Positions 45,341 through 57,556 of a stretch of DNA of 64,000 bases are shown here, in pieces. The translations under genes were made by a program, and so were the position numbers. Position 1 is the stretch's first letter. Every line of letters starts with the position of its first letter. The notes beneath the pieces were generated by a model. It had not been told where the DNA came from and did not search any database. It was given only the letters and a program-made list of their open reading frames with translations. The stretch comes from Corbicula japonica (Eukaryota > Mollusca > Bivalvia > Venerida > Cyrenidae): the NCBI GenBank assembly GCA_038501625.1, contig JAZAYU010000264.1:248001-312000 (forward strand). The letters are read 5' to 3'.

Positions 45341-45596
45341 GAGATAATAATATGATCAACTTATCAATATGCAATTAGTCTAACCCTTGAGTCAAATGTT
45401 GTCACTATACCACTACTTAACAATAAATAATTCACTATAATATTTTCAACTATGTAGCTATTTAGAATTTAAAGATGTCTTGTCTATACCACAGTACAGA
45501 AATGTTGTTTTCCTCACTAAAAATCAGAAAACACATGCTTTCACTATTTAAACATATCCAGTAGTTTTTAGATTTATTATTTATGAGTTTTAAATT

Positions 45597-48500
45597 TCAC
45601 AAAAGTCCTTCTTCCAATTCCTCCTCATCTAATTGGTGAGCCCCAGGCTCTATCCCGGCTCCTGCTGTCTGTGAACTGTCAATAATAGTCCCACCTTCTC
45701 CAGCTTGATTTGGCACCCTCATACCTCCAGGAATTACAAGGTCTCTTGCCAGCTTTGCAAACTAAAAGAAATTAAAGCACAGATTTTTTATAGAATTCAC
45801 CAAATTACATCAACTTGCAACTAAAATTATAAAATTACCATACAAACACTCGGTAAATTGAGTATAACATGACCTCACATCACCTACTTAATTTAAGCTT
45901 GTGGTGTACAGTTTCACACTGTGAATTCATTAACTCATGTACTTCATGAATTAAGTTTGTTATCCCATGCCATCTGATCAGGATCTGCTCTGTTCGATTT
46001 TGATTCATTAGGTTGGTTCTGACCAAAAGGCAACCAGTGTAGATTCAGATTTGATGAATGGATGTGCCACTGATCTGGATCTATACTGGTTGCCTATGTA
46101 GTAAACGGCATAAAATGGAGTAAAGGGTTATTATTCAAGACATACTCACTTTTGAGAATTTTGAGGGCAGACTGATCCATGAATGTTAAACCCTAAGCAT
46201 GTCATATAATGCTCCTAAACATGATTTAGGGAAATTGAAAACCAAGAACATAACCATCCTTGAACAAAGACACTGTTTCCTAAGAAATTCCCAATATTAC
46301 ATGAAGGCTACAACTTTAAGCAGTTTTAAGTTTTTCCCAATACATGTAATAACAAACATCAGCAAAATGAAAGATAAGAAGTAACTCAATCATTTACAAG
46401 AAGTTACAATTATAGGTGAATATGTTAAATTTTCTATTATACTTCTGACATTTATTTGATCATAAATAACAATACCAATAAACAAACATACAGTTTACCA
46501 TTAGAAAATCACTAAATTTGAAATGATTCATCCAATTATTGTAATTGCTTTATACTTTGGCTACTGAAACACTAAATTTGAAATGATTCATCCAATTATG
46601 TAATTGCTTTATACTTTGGCTACTTAAAAATTATTTTTGATATCACTTTTTTCATAGATAACCTGTTAAAAACCTAAGCCTTACTGTATCTATCCATTTG
46701 ACCCTAAACTTCAGTGTATTGTTTATTTCAAACCTTTACTCCGTGAGATAAAGCCATAATCCATCGGCAAAAACTGCTGATACAGATCAGCTGTCACATC
46801 TGTGCCATCTCATCCGGATCTCACAGTTGGATTTCAAATTCATTTACATGTAGTTACTTCTGACCAAGAATCAAGCAGTGTTAATCCAGATCAGACAGCA
46901 TGGATATGCCAGCTGATCTTGATTAACACTGGTTGCATACATGTAAAACCCATATAATATGGAGTAAAGCGTTAAATAATACATGTACCAATTTACATAG
47001 ATGCACAGAAGATATTACTTACAGCATTGTCCATGAATTTGATGAGAGGTAGGGAGAGAACTTTGCGAGCTAACTCCTCATCACCAGCATCATAGGCTTG
47101 AAGTAACTCATCTACCGCAGCACTCTCTTCACTGTCTGAGAATTGTGGGTAACTGCAATAAACATGGTTCTTGTAAAGTAGAATAGATGAAATACTTCAT
47201 CATTGTCATTTGAAAAGCAGTTAAAAGCACAAAGCAAAAAGACAATGCTTTTCATAATTAATAGCTTATAGAGATAAAAGACATAAAGAGATAAAAAAAT
47301 CATTTATTTTAAAAGTGTTTATTTAGAAATATCACAAAAAACATTTAACAAATTCACAGTTAAAGGATATTTGTTTTTACCAGTGTAAGACAGAAATCTA
47401 TTTCATCGAGTTAGCTCCGGATGTCATATTTTCAGGAGTGGCAAAGCCAAGAGTGAAAATATATAATTCTGGAGTTCATGAGTGAAATATATTTCTATCT
47501 TTCACAGTTAAAAACAAGTTTTCTTTTAAATTTACATTTTTAATACACAATTTTAAAAAATTTGACACAAAAACCGCATGAAATGGCGCCAAAAACATTT
47601 GTTTATAACATTACATCATGAATTTGTGTACTTTGAACCTGTTTTCAAAATGTTCATATTGAAAATATTATAGGCGTATGGGTACCAGCGTGATAAAACA
47701 GTTAAAATAAAAATGATATTCCACAGTTTGAAAATGAGAAAATTCAAAAATTTACTGGAAAGCTTACCCCGTAACTTTTGTATTTTTAAGCTTATTAGAA
47801 AATCACATTTTAGACGAAAGTATAATACCCTATATACTCCAAACATAATTAACCAAGTAAAGAAATACAAAATATTTTCACCACTGTTAAGACAGAAATA
47901 TATTTCACTGAGTGAGCTCAGGATTCTTAATTTCATAAGTGGTGTAGCTTGGAGTAAAAATACATAATTCTGGAGTTAATGAGCTTTATATACTTTTATC
48001 ACTAGTAAAAATAAATTTTCAGTTTATTTTATACTTTTAAAGCATAATATGCATGATTTTGACAGAATAATTGCATGCAATGGTGCCAAAAGAGTTTATG
48101 ATGTTTCATCATGGCATCTTGTACCCAAACTTGAACCTTTTTTCTATATGTTCTAACTGGGAATATTGTCTCCTTCCTATGTGAAAAAAAAAGTGAATAT
48201 GAAAACGATAATAAACAGTTTCTAAACAGAGAAAGTTGCAAATCAGATTTTAAATAAAATTGTGAATACTTCACTTTTGGAAAGGCAATGATAACACGTA
48301 CCTCATAGAAGATCGGTAGAACTGTTCAGCTGAGACATAATCTGCCAGGGTTAGTTTGATAAGCACAACCCCAAGGACCAGCTTGCTTATCATGGCATAG
48401 TTTTCAGCAGTTGCGTAGAAACCTATCTCCTTTGTGAGACATGCTATAGCCTCCTCATATCTGAAACATAACAAATCTTTGTACCATTGTCCTAATACAG

Positions 48501-51500
48501 TGAAACACCAGTATTAAGACCACCTTTAGGACGGAGAAAAAGTTGTCTTAATAGCGGGGTGGTCTTTACTTTGGGAAGAAAATATTGCGCAAAGCTTTTA
48601 AATGGGACAATAGAGTAGTGGTCTTATTATCAGCGGTATTAATTTTAGAGTGGTTTTAATGTTGGGTTTCACTGTAACCCTTTTCTCCCTGGGATATGGC
48701 TGTAATCCACTGGTAACCAGTGTAGATCCAGTTCAGCCAGCATATCAGGATCTACACTGTACGCTTTTAGATTCATTGGGTTATTTCTGACTAAGAGGTG
48801 ACCAGTGTTGATCCAGGTCAGATGGCATGAATAAGCTGGCTGATCTGGATCTTCACTGGTTGCACCCATGTTTAAAGGGTTTAGTGATGTGACATGAGAT
48901 ATTCTATGATTTCCTTATCATCAATATTTTGCTGCTCTAACTCTGGATATTTACCATTAAATCTAGAAATGTAATAAATAATATTAAAAGAAAACTACTA
49001 TCCTGTGACATTCCAACTTATGTATGAAAACAGTTAAATACCTTGACAGAAGAAACAGAGATAAATGTTAATTCTATTTATCTTTAAGAAAAACTACATA
49101 CATTTCTATGATCTACTATCATCTAGAATAGAGAATCCAGGAAATAAAAAATGGAATGGCCTTCCAGTATCACACATTTTTAGACCGAGATGTGGACATA
49201 TCATGCATTATTTTATAATTCTTCACCCTGTTCTTTTACTCTATGGATACCCCTTTTAATCAAATGGACAACCAGTGCAGATCCAACTCAGCCAGCACAT
49301 CAATGTCATCTGATCTCGATAAAAAATATTCATTTTAAGATTCATAAGTGAATTCCTGACCAAAAAGCAAACAGCGTGGAAAACCAAAAAGCGAACAGAG
49401 TAGATCCACATCCATCAGACTGCACAGGCTGATCTGGATCTACACTGGTTGCCCATGGGATATCTGTGGAGTGAATAGTTAGCATTCTTGTGACCTGAAA
49501 ATAAGGTCACATTATTAAGGAAATTATCAGTTCAGTAGTCAGGCAACTAAACAAAGAATAATTCTGAAACATTATTTATGTGGATCTACAATTTGTTGAA
49601 TAACACTTCAAAAGAATATGCCAATTGAAAGAATCAACATCTTGCCAAATAGGCAATAATTGATAGAATACAAGGTCGAAAAATATTTAAATTTGGCCAG
49701 GATGAAGATCAAGTTTTACATTTCGTATCCTGCTTACTTTTTTTCAATTCTCCGAGTTTTCAAACATTCATTGAAAGTGTTTGATGGTAGTACATTTCTA
49801 TCAATTGTTCTTTCTTTAAACATTGTACCACATGTCCTTTCTGTTATAAAGTGACATATTCTATCAAGTGTCTTTTGACTCATTGTGCACTGTATTCATG
49901 TACTGCTTGATAAAAATCCTACCTTTCTAGTCTTATTAATATTCTGGCAGCTTTGCCAATATTTTCTGCACTTTGTATGGCTCTATCTTCAATCTGAAAT
50001 AATCAGTAACCATTGTCATAAAGACATTATCTGTTATGACAGACAAAATAAACTGTTGATAAACAAAGTCATCACATTTCAAATTGTTGTTTTTGTTAAC
50101 CCTTTCTTGTTTTTGTTAACCCTTTCCTCCATATATATGCATTTTTACACGTGGGCGAACAATGTCGATACAGATCAGCCGGCACTTCTGTGCCGTCTGA
50201 TCAGGATCTGCACTGTTCACTTTTTGGTCAGTAATAACCTAATACATGTAAATCAATAAGCGAACAGTGAAGATCCTATCAAAAGGCACTGATGTAAGAA
50301 AGGGTTAAATATTTAAGAACCATACAAGAGAACAACTGAAGACATGGTTTAAAAAATCATAGTTCAACTTAACACAACCAGACTGTAGTACAGATTCCAA
50401 AGCAATGTACTCTTAAATCATTAATATTCATAAGCACAAAATTTTGTGGTTTTTTGGCAACTGCATTTAGTATGTTTTTAAGGTAAGACATTTACCCGTA
50501 TATAAATGTGTTGGCAAATTAGCCAAGAAATCTGTCTTCATGACATGGATGCTCCAGCTTTGCAACTGAAGGGACACAAACATGTTTTGTTTTGTTTTGG
50601 GATATGCACAAATCATCAACCATTCTTCAAATTCTATTTGAAGAAACAGTGATATTGGACCTAGGAGAATGGGTCATGTGCGGGACACTCCACTCATTTA
50701 GTTGAACATTTGTGTCATGTTTGGTTGATGTTCATTCAGTCCTTGCAAAAAAGATACTTCAAACAAACTCAAGAAATAAAATCTTGATCTTGGACCTAGG
50801 AAGCTTTGTCTTGAACATGACACATCATCTTATTTTGGTGAATATTTACACCAAATTTTGAAATTATTTTTAAAATCTCTTTATAAGTTTAAACAATATA
50901 TATCTCAGAAACGAAAAATTCTATTATTATAGAATAAGGTACCTACATCAGCAACCTCGCATGCTTTCTTGTACAACTCGACAGCTTTAGCTGGATGGGA
51001 CTGTTCTACCATTCTGAAACAACAACGTGTCACGAATCAGATGACAACATATTTCACAAAGTTTTGAAACTTAATATTACTCTAAGGATACATCAGCTTT
51101 CTGTAAAATCCTAAATATTTGCACTAAATGTATGATCCAGTGATTCTTTCGTAAGTTGTATGTATTATCTTTTCATTGTCTTATAAAATCTTAAAAATCC
51201 ATAAAAACTTTGCATTATTTTTTTTCCAAATGACAATTTTCCTGGTAATAGTACATGTAGCTTACATTCAAAGAAAAGCTGATGAATTGGACCCATTAGT
51301 CTTCTGTCAGGCTTTCTATCACTAAAACAGTTGGCTAGTACTCCATTTCATAATATTTTTTATCAAACTACATTTACCGTATTAAATACATGTAGTTTAT
51401 GACAATAGGGTCATAATGAAGCCAAAATCTTTAGGTCAAGGTAACATTTGACAGAGTTATGCCCCTTTTTGAATTAACTCCTTTTATGAAAACTTAACAT

Positions 51501-54500
51501 TTTCTGTAACTAGGCCATTTCTTTTTTTTTTCATCAAACATTCAAATATTTCTTATGCAAAAATGGTCGTGATTTAGCCAAAATCTATAGTTGGTTAAGG
51601 TCACATTTGAAATAGTTATGTTTGTACATAATCAAGCATGCTGTTATTCATCCTGTGTCCAAGGTTATAAAACTGAGCATGGAAACCAGTCTCAAATCTC
51701 AAGCATCTGATTGGCTGAAATGGCGACTGGTCGCCATTTCAGCCAATCAGATGCTTGAGATTTGAGACTGGTTTCCAATCTCAGCTTTATAACCTCCAGC
51801 CCTGGACTTTTGTTGACTTCTTTTTTTTTGTTATATTGACAAAGCACCCGAGGGCATCACAAGCAGGGATTTTAACAGATGCAGATTCTTACATTTTGAT
51901 GTAAGCAATTTGAATTTTTTTCCACTTTTGACCCTACCTTTAATATTCTGAGCTTGGGGTCATTTTCATGAAAGAGAATTCAGGAAAATTTGTCATATTT
52001 TTCAAAAAAAAAGATAAATATTGTGTCTAATGACTTTTAAATATGAAGGAAATATTTTTTGACCCTTGAAAATAAATTAAAATGAATTTTAAGCAATTAC
52101 ATAAATAGTAAAATGCACTGAATACAAACAGAAGTGGATCAAAAAGGTCACACGTTGCAAGAACCCCCTGTGGGGGAAGCAATATTTAATCATGGGAATT
52201 TTGTCAAAAGCTGGAACTTAACATGTTACTCTTTTAAGGCTGTCCCAAAAGAATCCCCTTTCTGGAAATCTTGCATCAGATGTTCTACAACATATGACTC
52301 CCAACAATATGATTGAAAATTCTCAAATTTCTTGAGGTTGCCAAAGTCCATTAAAATTCCTGCACAAACATTCTACTGATCACCCATCTAGCTTTAAAGA
52401 TAATTTATCACTTACTTTGCAGCTTTCTCTAAACATAAAGCTGCGGTGTCCGGAGTCCCATGCTCTTGAAACATAAACGATGCCCTCTCCATATACTGAA
52501 CTGCTAGATCTATTTCTTTGTTTTCTTTACTCAGCAACCCTGCTTGCTCATAGGACCTGCAAACATGATTATAAATAGTAGCTACTTGTCCCGAAGTAGC
52601 AACATTGCTTTTTAATTTAATCTGCTTATGTCACATTTACATTACACACTTAAAAGTTATCAATATTTGTTATAGGTTATTAAATTCAGTTAATAAACTT
52701 CTGTAAATTAACATATGAAAAATAAATAGACTGGCCTAAATGAAAGAAAGGTAAGTGTTCTAAATTAACTTTCAGTGTTGAGTGTTACTGTATAAGTTCA
52801 TCTTTAATCTTAAACTCTTCTTGTCACATTTTTAATACTGAGTCAGTGACATGAAGGTTGTGTGCAAACTTTTAGCTAAAACAGGACAGTGATGGTTACT
52901 TGTAGTGCTTACAAATAGTAAACTAATAACTATATACATTGTACTTACTTTGCTGCATGAAAAGGTCTAAAATTATGTTAAGGAATGTGTTTGCTTTTAG
53001 AAAAATAGAACAACATTAAAATTATCTTTTCTGCAAAGTTCTGCAAATTCAATACTAAAGTGCTGCATTTGTTTATAATATGGTAGCAAAACAAAATTTG
53101 CCATGGAATTTGTTAATCATTTTTTCCAGTCATGTGCTTAAAGCACAGTGTGCATAATGCACCCACAGGTATGACAGTACAGCACAAACACAAAGGATAC
53201 GATTTCATTCTTTCCTGCATTTCTGCTGCTTTGAGGTAGGCGGTTCTGGCTTCTGGCAGTGCCCTTGCATTTCTGAAACATGTGGCTTCAAACCAAAGAA
53301 ATCAGAGTTGTGCATTACTGATGGTCTTTAACCTGGCTAATTGTTATTTCTAACCCTTTACTCAATGATAAGGCTGTTATCACAGACAAAAAGTGTAGAT
53401 CCAGATCAGCAGGAATATCCATGCCATCTGATCAGGATCTAGACTGTTCACTTTTTGATTCATTAGGTTATTTGTGACCAAGAAGGCATGAATAAAACCT
53501 GGATATTGGGAGTAAAGAGTTAAATTAAATATATAATTTATTATATATTAAATGTACTGTAAACTTTCTATTCAAGTGACAGTTATTTTAATTGTAAAAA
53601 ATATTAACTAAAATGATAAAAATTTTATTTGATTGACATCGCATTAAGGTAACTTTGCATTCCGGAAATGAAGCCAAACATTAAGTTAATGCCTAGGATC
53701 CGTGCCCAAGATCATTAAACTTAAACTACCAGACTAGACCACATTTCAGTGAAATGCTTTCGATTTAAGACTGGTCGCCAATCTAAGTAAGTGTAATAAT
53801 TTTGGGCTAAAGTACTTTTTGTGCTTATGAATTAGTTTGGCTAATTTAATGATGGCATCATTTGATCATTAAAAATAATATACACAAATTTCAAAGGATC
53901 TGTAAAAGTTTCTCTTGCAAACAATAAATCAAATACAAAGGTGCCAAACAGCTGGATCAGAAAATTAGGTATACTTTTTAATACATGAGAATATTCATTG
54001 TATAAATGAAGTACAAAGAGGAAATGATAGAGGGATAAAACTCATGAGCCATAATCAAGAGACTTTAGTCCTTTCTGGTCTATGTTTAAGGCATTACCTC
54101 TTATATCCCACAATACATAGCACTTCAGTAAGTTGTCTGCCACAATGCCACTATGCCACTATGAGAAGCATTCACTGGTATGGAAAATGGTGTCTGTCAC
54201 CCAGGATGTAACCATGCTTATATTCCAAACAGTTCAGCAATATAACAGAATAAAGGAGAAATAAAACCCTAGATTTACCTGCTTTAATATATTCAGATGC
54301 TGCCCCATCCAAATCTGCACTCCATTTCATTAAAGATGTTTTCAAACTAAAATTTAAAAAGAAAATAACAACTGTAAATAGTTAATATGTATATATAAAT
54401 TATATTGATAATATAGATCATGGAAATACAACACTTAACTCTAAAGTTTTCAAGATGGCACCTTAAAATTTCTTGATGGGTCAAACCACCCCTGTTTTTT

Positions 54501-57318
54501 AAATGCTGTTGTATCACAAAATTTATTGTATTGCTTACTGAATCATACATAATTTTGAGATTCTGGTTCCGGCAACCAAATTAATCAGTGACTGTCATAA
54601 ATATGACATAAAATTTGAAGAATATATATTATATACCCAAACATGACATTCTGGTAATAACAATTTTATTGTCTGTGTTAAGCACAGCATTTGTTACATT
54701 AGTGTTGACCTAGATTCGCAAGTGTCCACGGAGTGTGATGAGGAATTATACTGTTCACAATTCAGTTAGTAGATCTAGTATTACTATGAACAATGACATA
54801 TTCATTTTGAAATACCGGTGAGTGCTCCGTGCAGATTAGCTATTACAGCATTGGACTACTGATACAGAGATTGCAGGTTTGAGTCTGATTAGATTGAAAG
54901 CATTCTTTCACAATTCACCAAACTTGTGCAAGTACTGGTTAAACACAAAGAAAGCAGTTATAGACTATTATAGTTATAAGACTCTTAGTGTATCCCTATT
55001 ATAATCACTGTATGATGGTCAGAGAGAAATAAATCAAATAGATTACACTTATTCAGCAGTCAAGGGTTAAAAAATAGGACAGACAGTGGTGCTTCTGGCA
55101 GAAGTTGGTAACTGAACTAATTCCTGAATCACATTTTTATTAAACTTATTTAAGGAATAACATATTGGTTTTTCAATGATGAAGGTTACAATTCCGTGTA
55201 CGATCAGATTCTGCATTTTCCCCATTCCAAATCTGGCACAAGTACTGTTTCCTACCCAGATAGCAGTCATAAAGCTTGATTCATATAAGTAGGAATAACT
55301 TGTTTTACAATTGATGAAAAATAAATAAGTTTAAACTAAACTAATTATGTAAAAATGTAGTGTGCTTTTTGACAGTATACTGAAACAAATAAAGTGATTT
55401 TACAAGCTCTGTAAAGAAATGCTTTAACCTGTGATTTCAAATACAGTGGTGTGGGGCAAGTCTGCGCATTGCCCAACTCTGCGCACCAGATTTGCATGTT
55501 AACAAAAACACTGATATCATAAGAACCAACTGCAAACAGTGTTTTTTGTCAAGAAATAAGGCAATTTTTGAAAATTCTGATGGGAACATCTTGCTATTAA
55601 CTGTCTTGTAAGTAAATAATAACTACTCTAAAGATCCAAAATGATCAAATAAATTTAATTTATATACTAGCCCAACTATTTGTGCGCAAGAAGAGCTTTT
55701 CTATATATACGATGGTCGCTCTTCGCGCACAACCCAGTTACTATTAAAATCAATGCGGAAAATTTTCCTTCTATGTTTATATGCCAGCGATCAGAATTTG
55801 AATCGCAACTTTGGCGGCTATATAAAGCATCTAAAACCATATGTATCTTTAAAAAATTTACATACCTGGAAAGCTTCACTCAAGTAGAATTATTATGTGT
55901 AATCCTTTATAAATAACGGTTTCGTTTTTTATGCAAAACTCTTTTAAACCTCCACCATGTCAACAAATTTCGATAACGCCGCTTCAAGTTTACCTGACTC
56001 ACGTTTATCGTTAAACTTCACCTTACCAGCTTGAAATATGTACTGCGGAAATTCTTGCTACGGTCAATACAAAGCAACTTATAAATAAAGGTTTGATGAA
56101 TAAAAGAAAGTATAACTATCTGCAAATAAAATTAACAAGGAAATTTACATAGCATTATTAAAGATGCGATTTAAAGATTGCGGGTATCTAAAAAGATGAA
56201 AAAACAAACAAACTTTGACAACCATCGAACATGACAAATAAGAAAATAAGAGTACGTTATGAGGTTTTCTCCGCGTACAGCCTCCCGCATTGTAAAAATA
56301 TGTTTGAATAAAAAGAAACATTTTCATTGGTTATCTGGTTTTCGTATCAACATGTAAACGGCATATAACGTGGTAGGTTTAAAAAGTTATTTTGTGGAAT
56401 ATTCGTCATTATTTATTGTTATAACCACATTTGAACATACCAGTGTTAAAATTTTCACGTGGAAGTGAAAAATAACAGAATTTAAATCGGGTCGATTTCC
56501 ACCACAGTTTTGATCATAACTGCTTGAGACGTAAAGAACAGACATCTGTAAAAAGTCAGTATGATAATGGGTCTGTGCTTGCAGTCGAATTATTGAGACT
56601 AATTTATATACCACCCCACTCCAAATCTTCCACATTTTGACAGCTGTTACCCAAATAAATGTTTGTTATTTATACTGACCTTTTCACTTAATATTCTTTT
56701 CAAAGGTTGGCAGCTTTGGAGAGTGGTAAATTTTAACAGAAACAAAAAAATGATATAAAACATAGGCATGAGCAGAGTTGGGCAACAATTTTTACATCAT
56801 GTGAACACAGGTGTGCTTTCAGTATGACAACATTTTAAAGCCTTATAAGAAAATTAATGCACACAAATGACAACAAACCAATTCCTGAATGGACACAGTT
56901 TTTTCCGGTAGGCAACTGCCTTAAGATACTGAATGTGTTATACACCACAGTGAAGCTTTTATGATAGGTGCGCAGACTTGCCCCACACCACTGTATATTC
57001 AATAACTCTGTGTCTGTAAGAAAATATGGCATGGACTGAAGAAAGTATAAGTATAATAAATTCAGTCCGTAATAATTCGTGGGAAACACGAAAACTGAAA
57101 ATTAACTGGCAAAATAATGTGGGTACGTTTTGTTTAAGTACGAAACATCTGTCACTGAATCAAACTGTGTTAAAAACGATACAAGTATCGTGGTATCATA
57201 TTCTCCTGAATTCTCTCACTAAATTAAATAAAACTAAACTGAAAGGCTAAACTTCTAACCATTTCTCAGCCTTCTGTAAATGTTCCTGTGCTTCGCCAAT
57301 TTTCTTGTCGGTCGACAT
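45597..57318 (-). CDS. NAPG: gamma-soluble NSF attachment protein, 320 aa, ten exons
   Basis: Gamma-SNAP recruits the ATPase NSF to SNARE complexes so that they are disassembled after membrane fusion; it acts on cytosolic faces of secretory membranes. Coding exons (minus strand, in order): 57260-57318, 54279-54346, 53201-53285, 52949-52966, 52416-52556, 50947-51013, 49923-49993, 48302-48460, 47023-47152, 45597-45761. They sum to 963 nt (320 codons plus stop), all GT-AG with matching phases; human gamma-SNAP is 312 aa. The start is ATGTCGACC with A at -3. Family landmarks as I recall them: QKAEKCLKTSLMKW, SPFHAAKSYEQAG, EHGTPDTAA, ENIGKAARILIR, DYVSAEQF, IKFMDNAFAKLA, VIPGG. The protein is the usual alpha-helical TPR-like repeat solenoid, ending EEGLL, with the penultimate leucine that SNAPs need to stimulate NSF. 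The C-terminal tail is glycine-rich and acidic and diverges from vertebrates. A possible AATAAA lies at 45573-45578, unusually close to the stop. Confidence 0.95.
45962..46132. mobile_element. TTAA MITE, partial, NAPG intron 9
   Basis: GCCATCTGATCAGGATCTGC, AACCAGTGTAGATTCAGATT, CTGATCTGGATCTATACTGG and AATGGAGTAAAGGGTTA. Left third missing. Confidence 0.82.
46508..46628. repeat. 61-bp tandem duplication, NAPG intron 9
   Basis: ACACTAAATTTGAAATGATT through TTGCTTTATACTTTGGCTAC is repeated with one base missing in the second copy. Confidence 0.95.
46732..46975. mobile_element. TTAA foldback MITE, diverged, NAPG intron 9
   Basis: CAAACCTTTACTCCGTGAGA at the left, AGCTGATCTTGATTAACACT internally, ATATGGAGTAAAGCGTTAA at the right. 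Confidence 0.82.
47370..48190. repeat. two diverged copies of a unit of about 320 bp, NAPG intron 8
   Basis: GTAAGACAGAAATCTATTTC, ATATAATTCTGGAGTTCATG and TGGCGCCAAAAACATTTG at 47382-47600 match TTAAGACAGAAATATATTTC, ACATAATTCTGGAGTTAATG and TGGTGCCAAAAGAGTTTATG at 47888-48100. Offset about 500 bp; non-coding. Confidence 0.85.
48498..48674. mobile_element. 177-bp TA-flanked MITE, pogo/mariner type, NAPG intron 7
   Basis: Left CAGTGAAACACCAGTATTAA, right inverse CAGTGAAACCCAACATTAAA, both flanked by TA. Interior has AAGACCACC and its inverse. It sits 37 bp from the exon 8 acceptor. Confidence 0.85.
48675..48883. mobile_element. TTAA MITE, NAPG intron 7, abutting the TA MITE
   Basis: TAACCCTTTTCTCCCTGGGA, AACCAGTGTAGATCCAGTTC, GCTGATCTGGATCTTCACTG and CATGTTTAAAGGGTTTA. 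Ends slightly eroded. Confidence 0.82.
49229..49483. mobile_element. TTAA MITE, diverged, NAPG intron 7
   Basis: TTCTTTTACTCTATGGATAC, ACCAGTGCAGATCCAACTCA, then CTGATCTGGATCTACACTGG and TGTGGAGTGAATAGTTA. A short internal duplication ACCAAAAAGC(A/G)AACAG is seen at 49358-49395. Confidence 0.8.
50116..50308. mobile_element. TTAA MITE with truncated right half, NAPG intron 6
   Basis: TTAACCCTTTCCTCCATATA to GTAAGAAAGGGTTAA. A partial direct duplication of the left end (TTAACCCTTTCTTGTTTTTG) precedes it at 50097. Confidence 0.85.
51400..51640. repeat. fragment related to the 3265-3633 repeat, NAPG intron 5
   Basis: AGGTCAAGGTAACATTTGAC and GAGTTATGCCCCTTTTTGA, then a second diverged unit. Confidence 0.6.
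51653..51806. mobile_element. palindromic MITE, best-preserved copy, NAPG intron 5
   Basis: Arms AAGGTTATAAAACTGAGCAT, GGAAACCAGTCTCAAATCTC, AAGCATCTGATTGGCTGAAA and the centre TGGCGACTGGTCGCCA followed by the exact inverse. A transcript would form a hairpin of about 65 bp. Seven copies or relatives in the window (15808, 22885, 39890, 42047, 44154, 51653, 53700). Confidence 0.95.
53351..53523. mobile_element. TTAA MITE, right half deleted, NAPG intron 2
   Basis: TAACCCTTTACTCAATGATA, AGTGTAGATCCAGATCAGC, CATCTGATCAGGATCTAGAC and TATTGGGAGTAAAGAGTTAA. Confidence 0.85.
53700..53812. mobile_element. diverged palindromic MITE, NAPG intron 2
   Basis: GTGCCCAAGATCATTAAACT at the left and AGACTGGTCGCCAATCTAAG with AATAATTTTGGGC at the right. 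Arms only partly pair. Confidence 0.65.
55444..56993. mobile_element. 1550-bp pogo-like TIR element, NAPG intron 1
   Basis: Terminal inverted repeats CAGTGGTGTGGGGCAAGTCT plus GCGCA at the left, inverted at the right, both flanked by TA. A second inverted motif, TTGCCCAACTCTGC, lies just inside each end. The interior 55673-56600 contains, inverted, the interior of the long palindromic element at 22975-23380, with about 470 bp more at 55995-56463. No transposase frame seen; non-autonomous. Confidence 0.88.
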
Positions 57319-57396
57319 TTTTGGGAACGAAAGCTAGTGCGTAATAATCTCTTACTGTAGAAATCGCACAATGTAGACTGTCCCACAGCAGGGCAA

Positions 57397-57556
57397 TTAC
57401 ATAGTGCACAGGCGTTTGAAGTTTCATCAATGATTACCGCTTACCCTCATTTTTTGGTAAAGTGTCCCATGCAAAATCGAAGATATTGCATATATACAAG
57501 TATATTGAAAGTAAAAGTAGACGTAAATTAGATTCAAAACTTCAAACGCCTGTGCA
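57397..57556. mobile_element. small TIR element upstream of NAPG
   Basis: TGCACAGGCGTTTGAAGTTT and its inverse AAACTTCAAACGCCTGTGCA lie about 160 bp apart, starting 78 bp upstream of the NAPG start codon. AT-rich interior. It may overlap the promoter or 5' untranslated region. Confidence 0.75.

Noticed and set aside
53201..53272. Exon 3 of NAPG starting at the nearer acceptor (TTTCAG at 53273)
   Set aside because: It breaks phase with exon 2; the acceptor 13 nt further upstream restores the conserved reading.
57253..57318. Exon 1 of NAPG ending at the second GT
   Set aside because: That donor gives the wrong phase; ending at 57260 yields the conserved KAEKCLKT junction.
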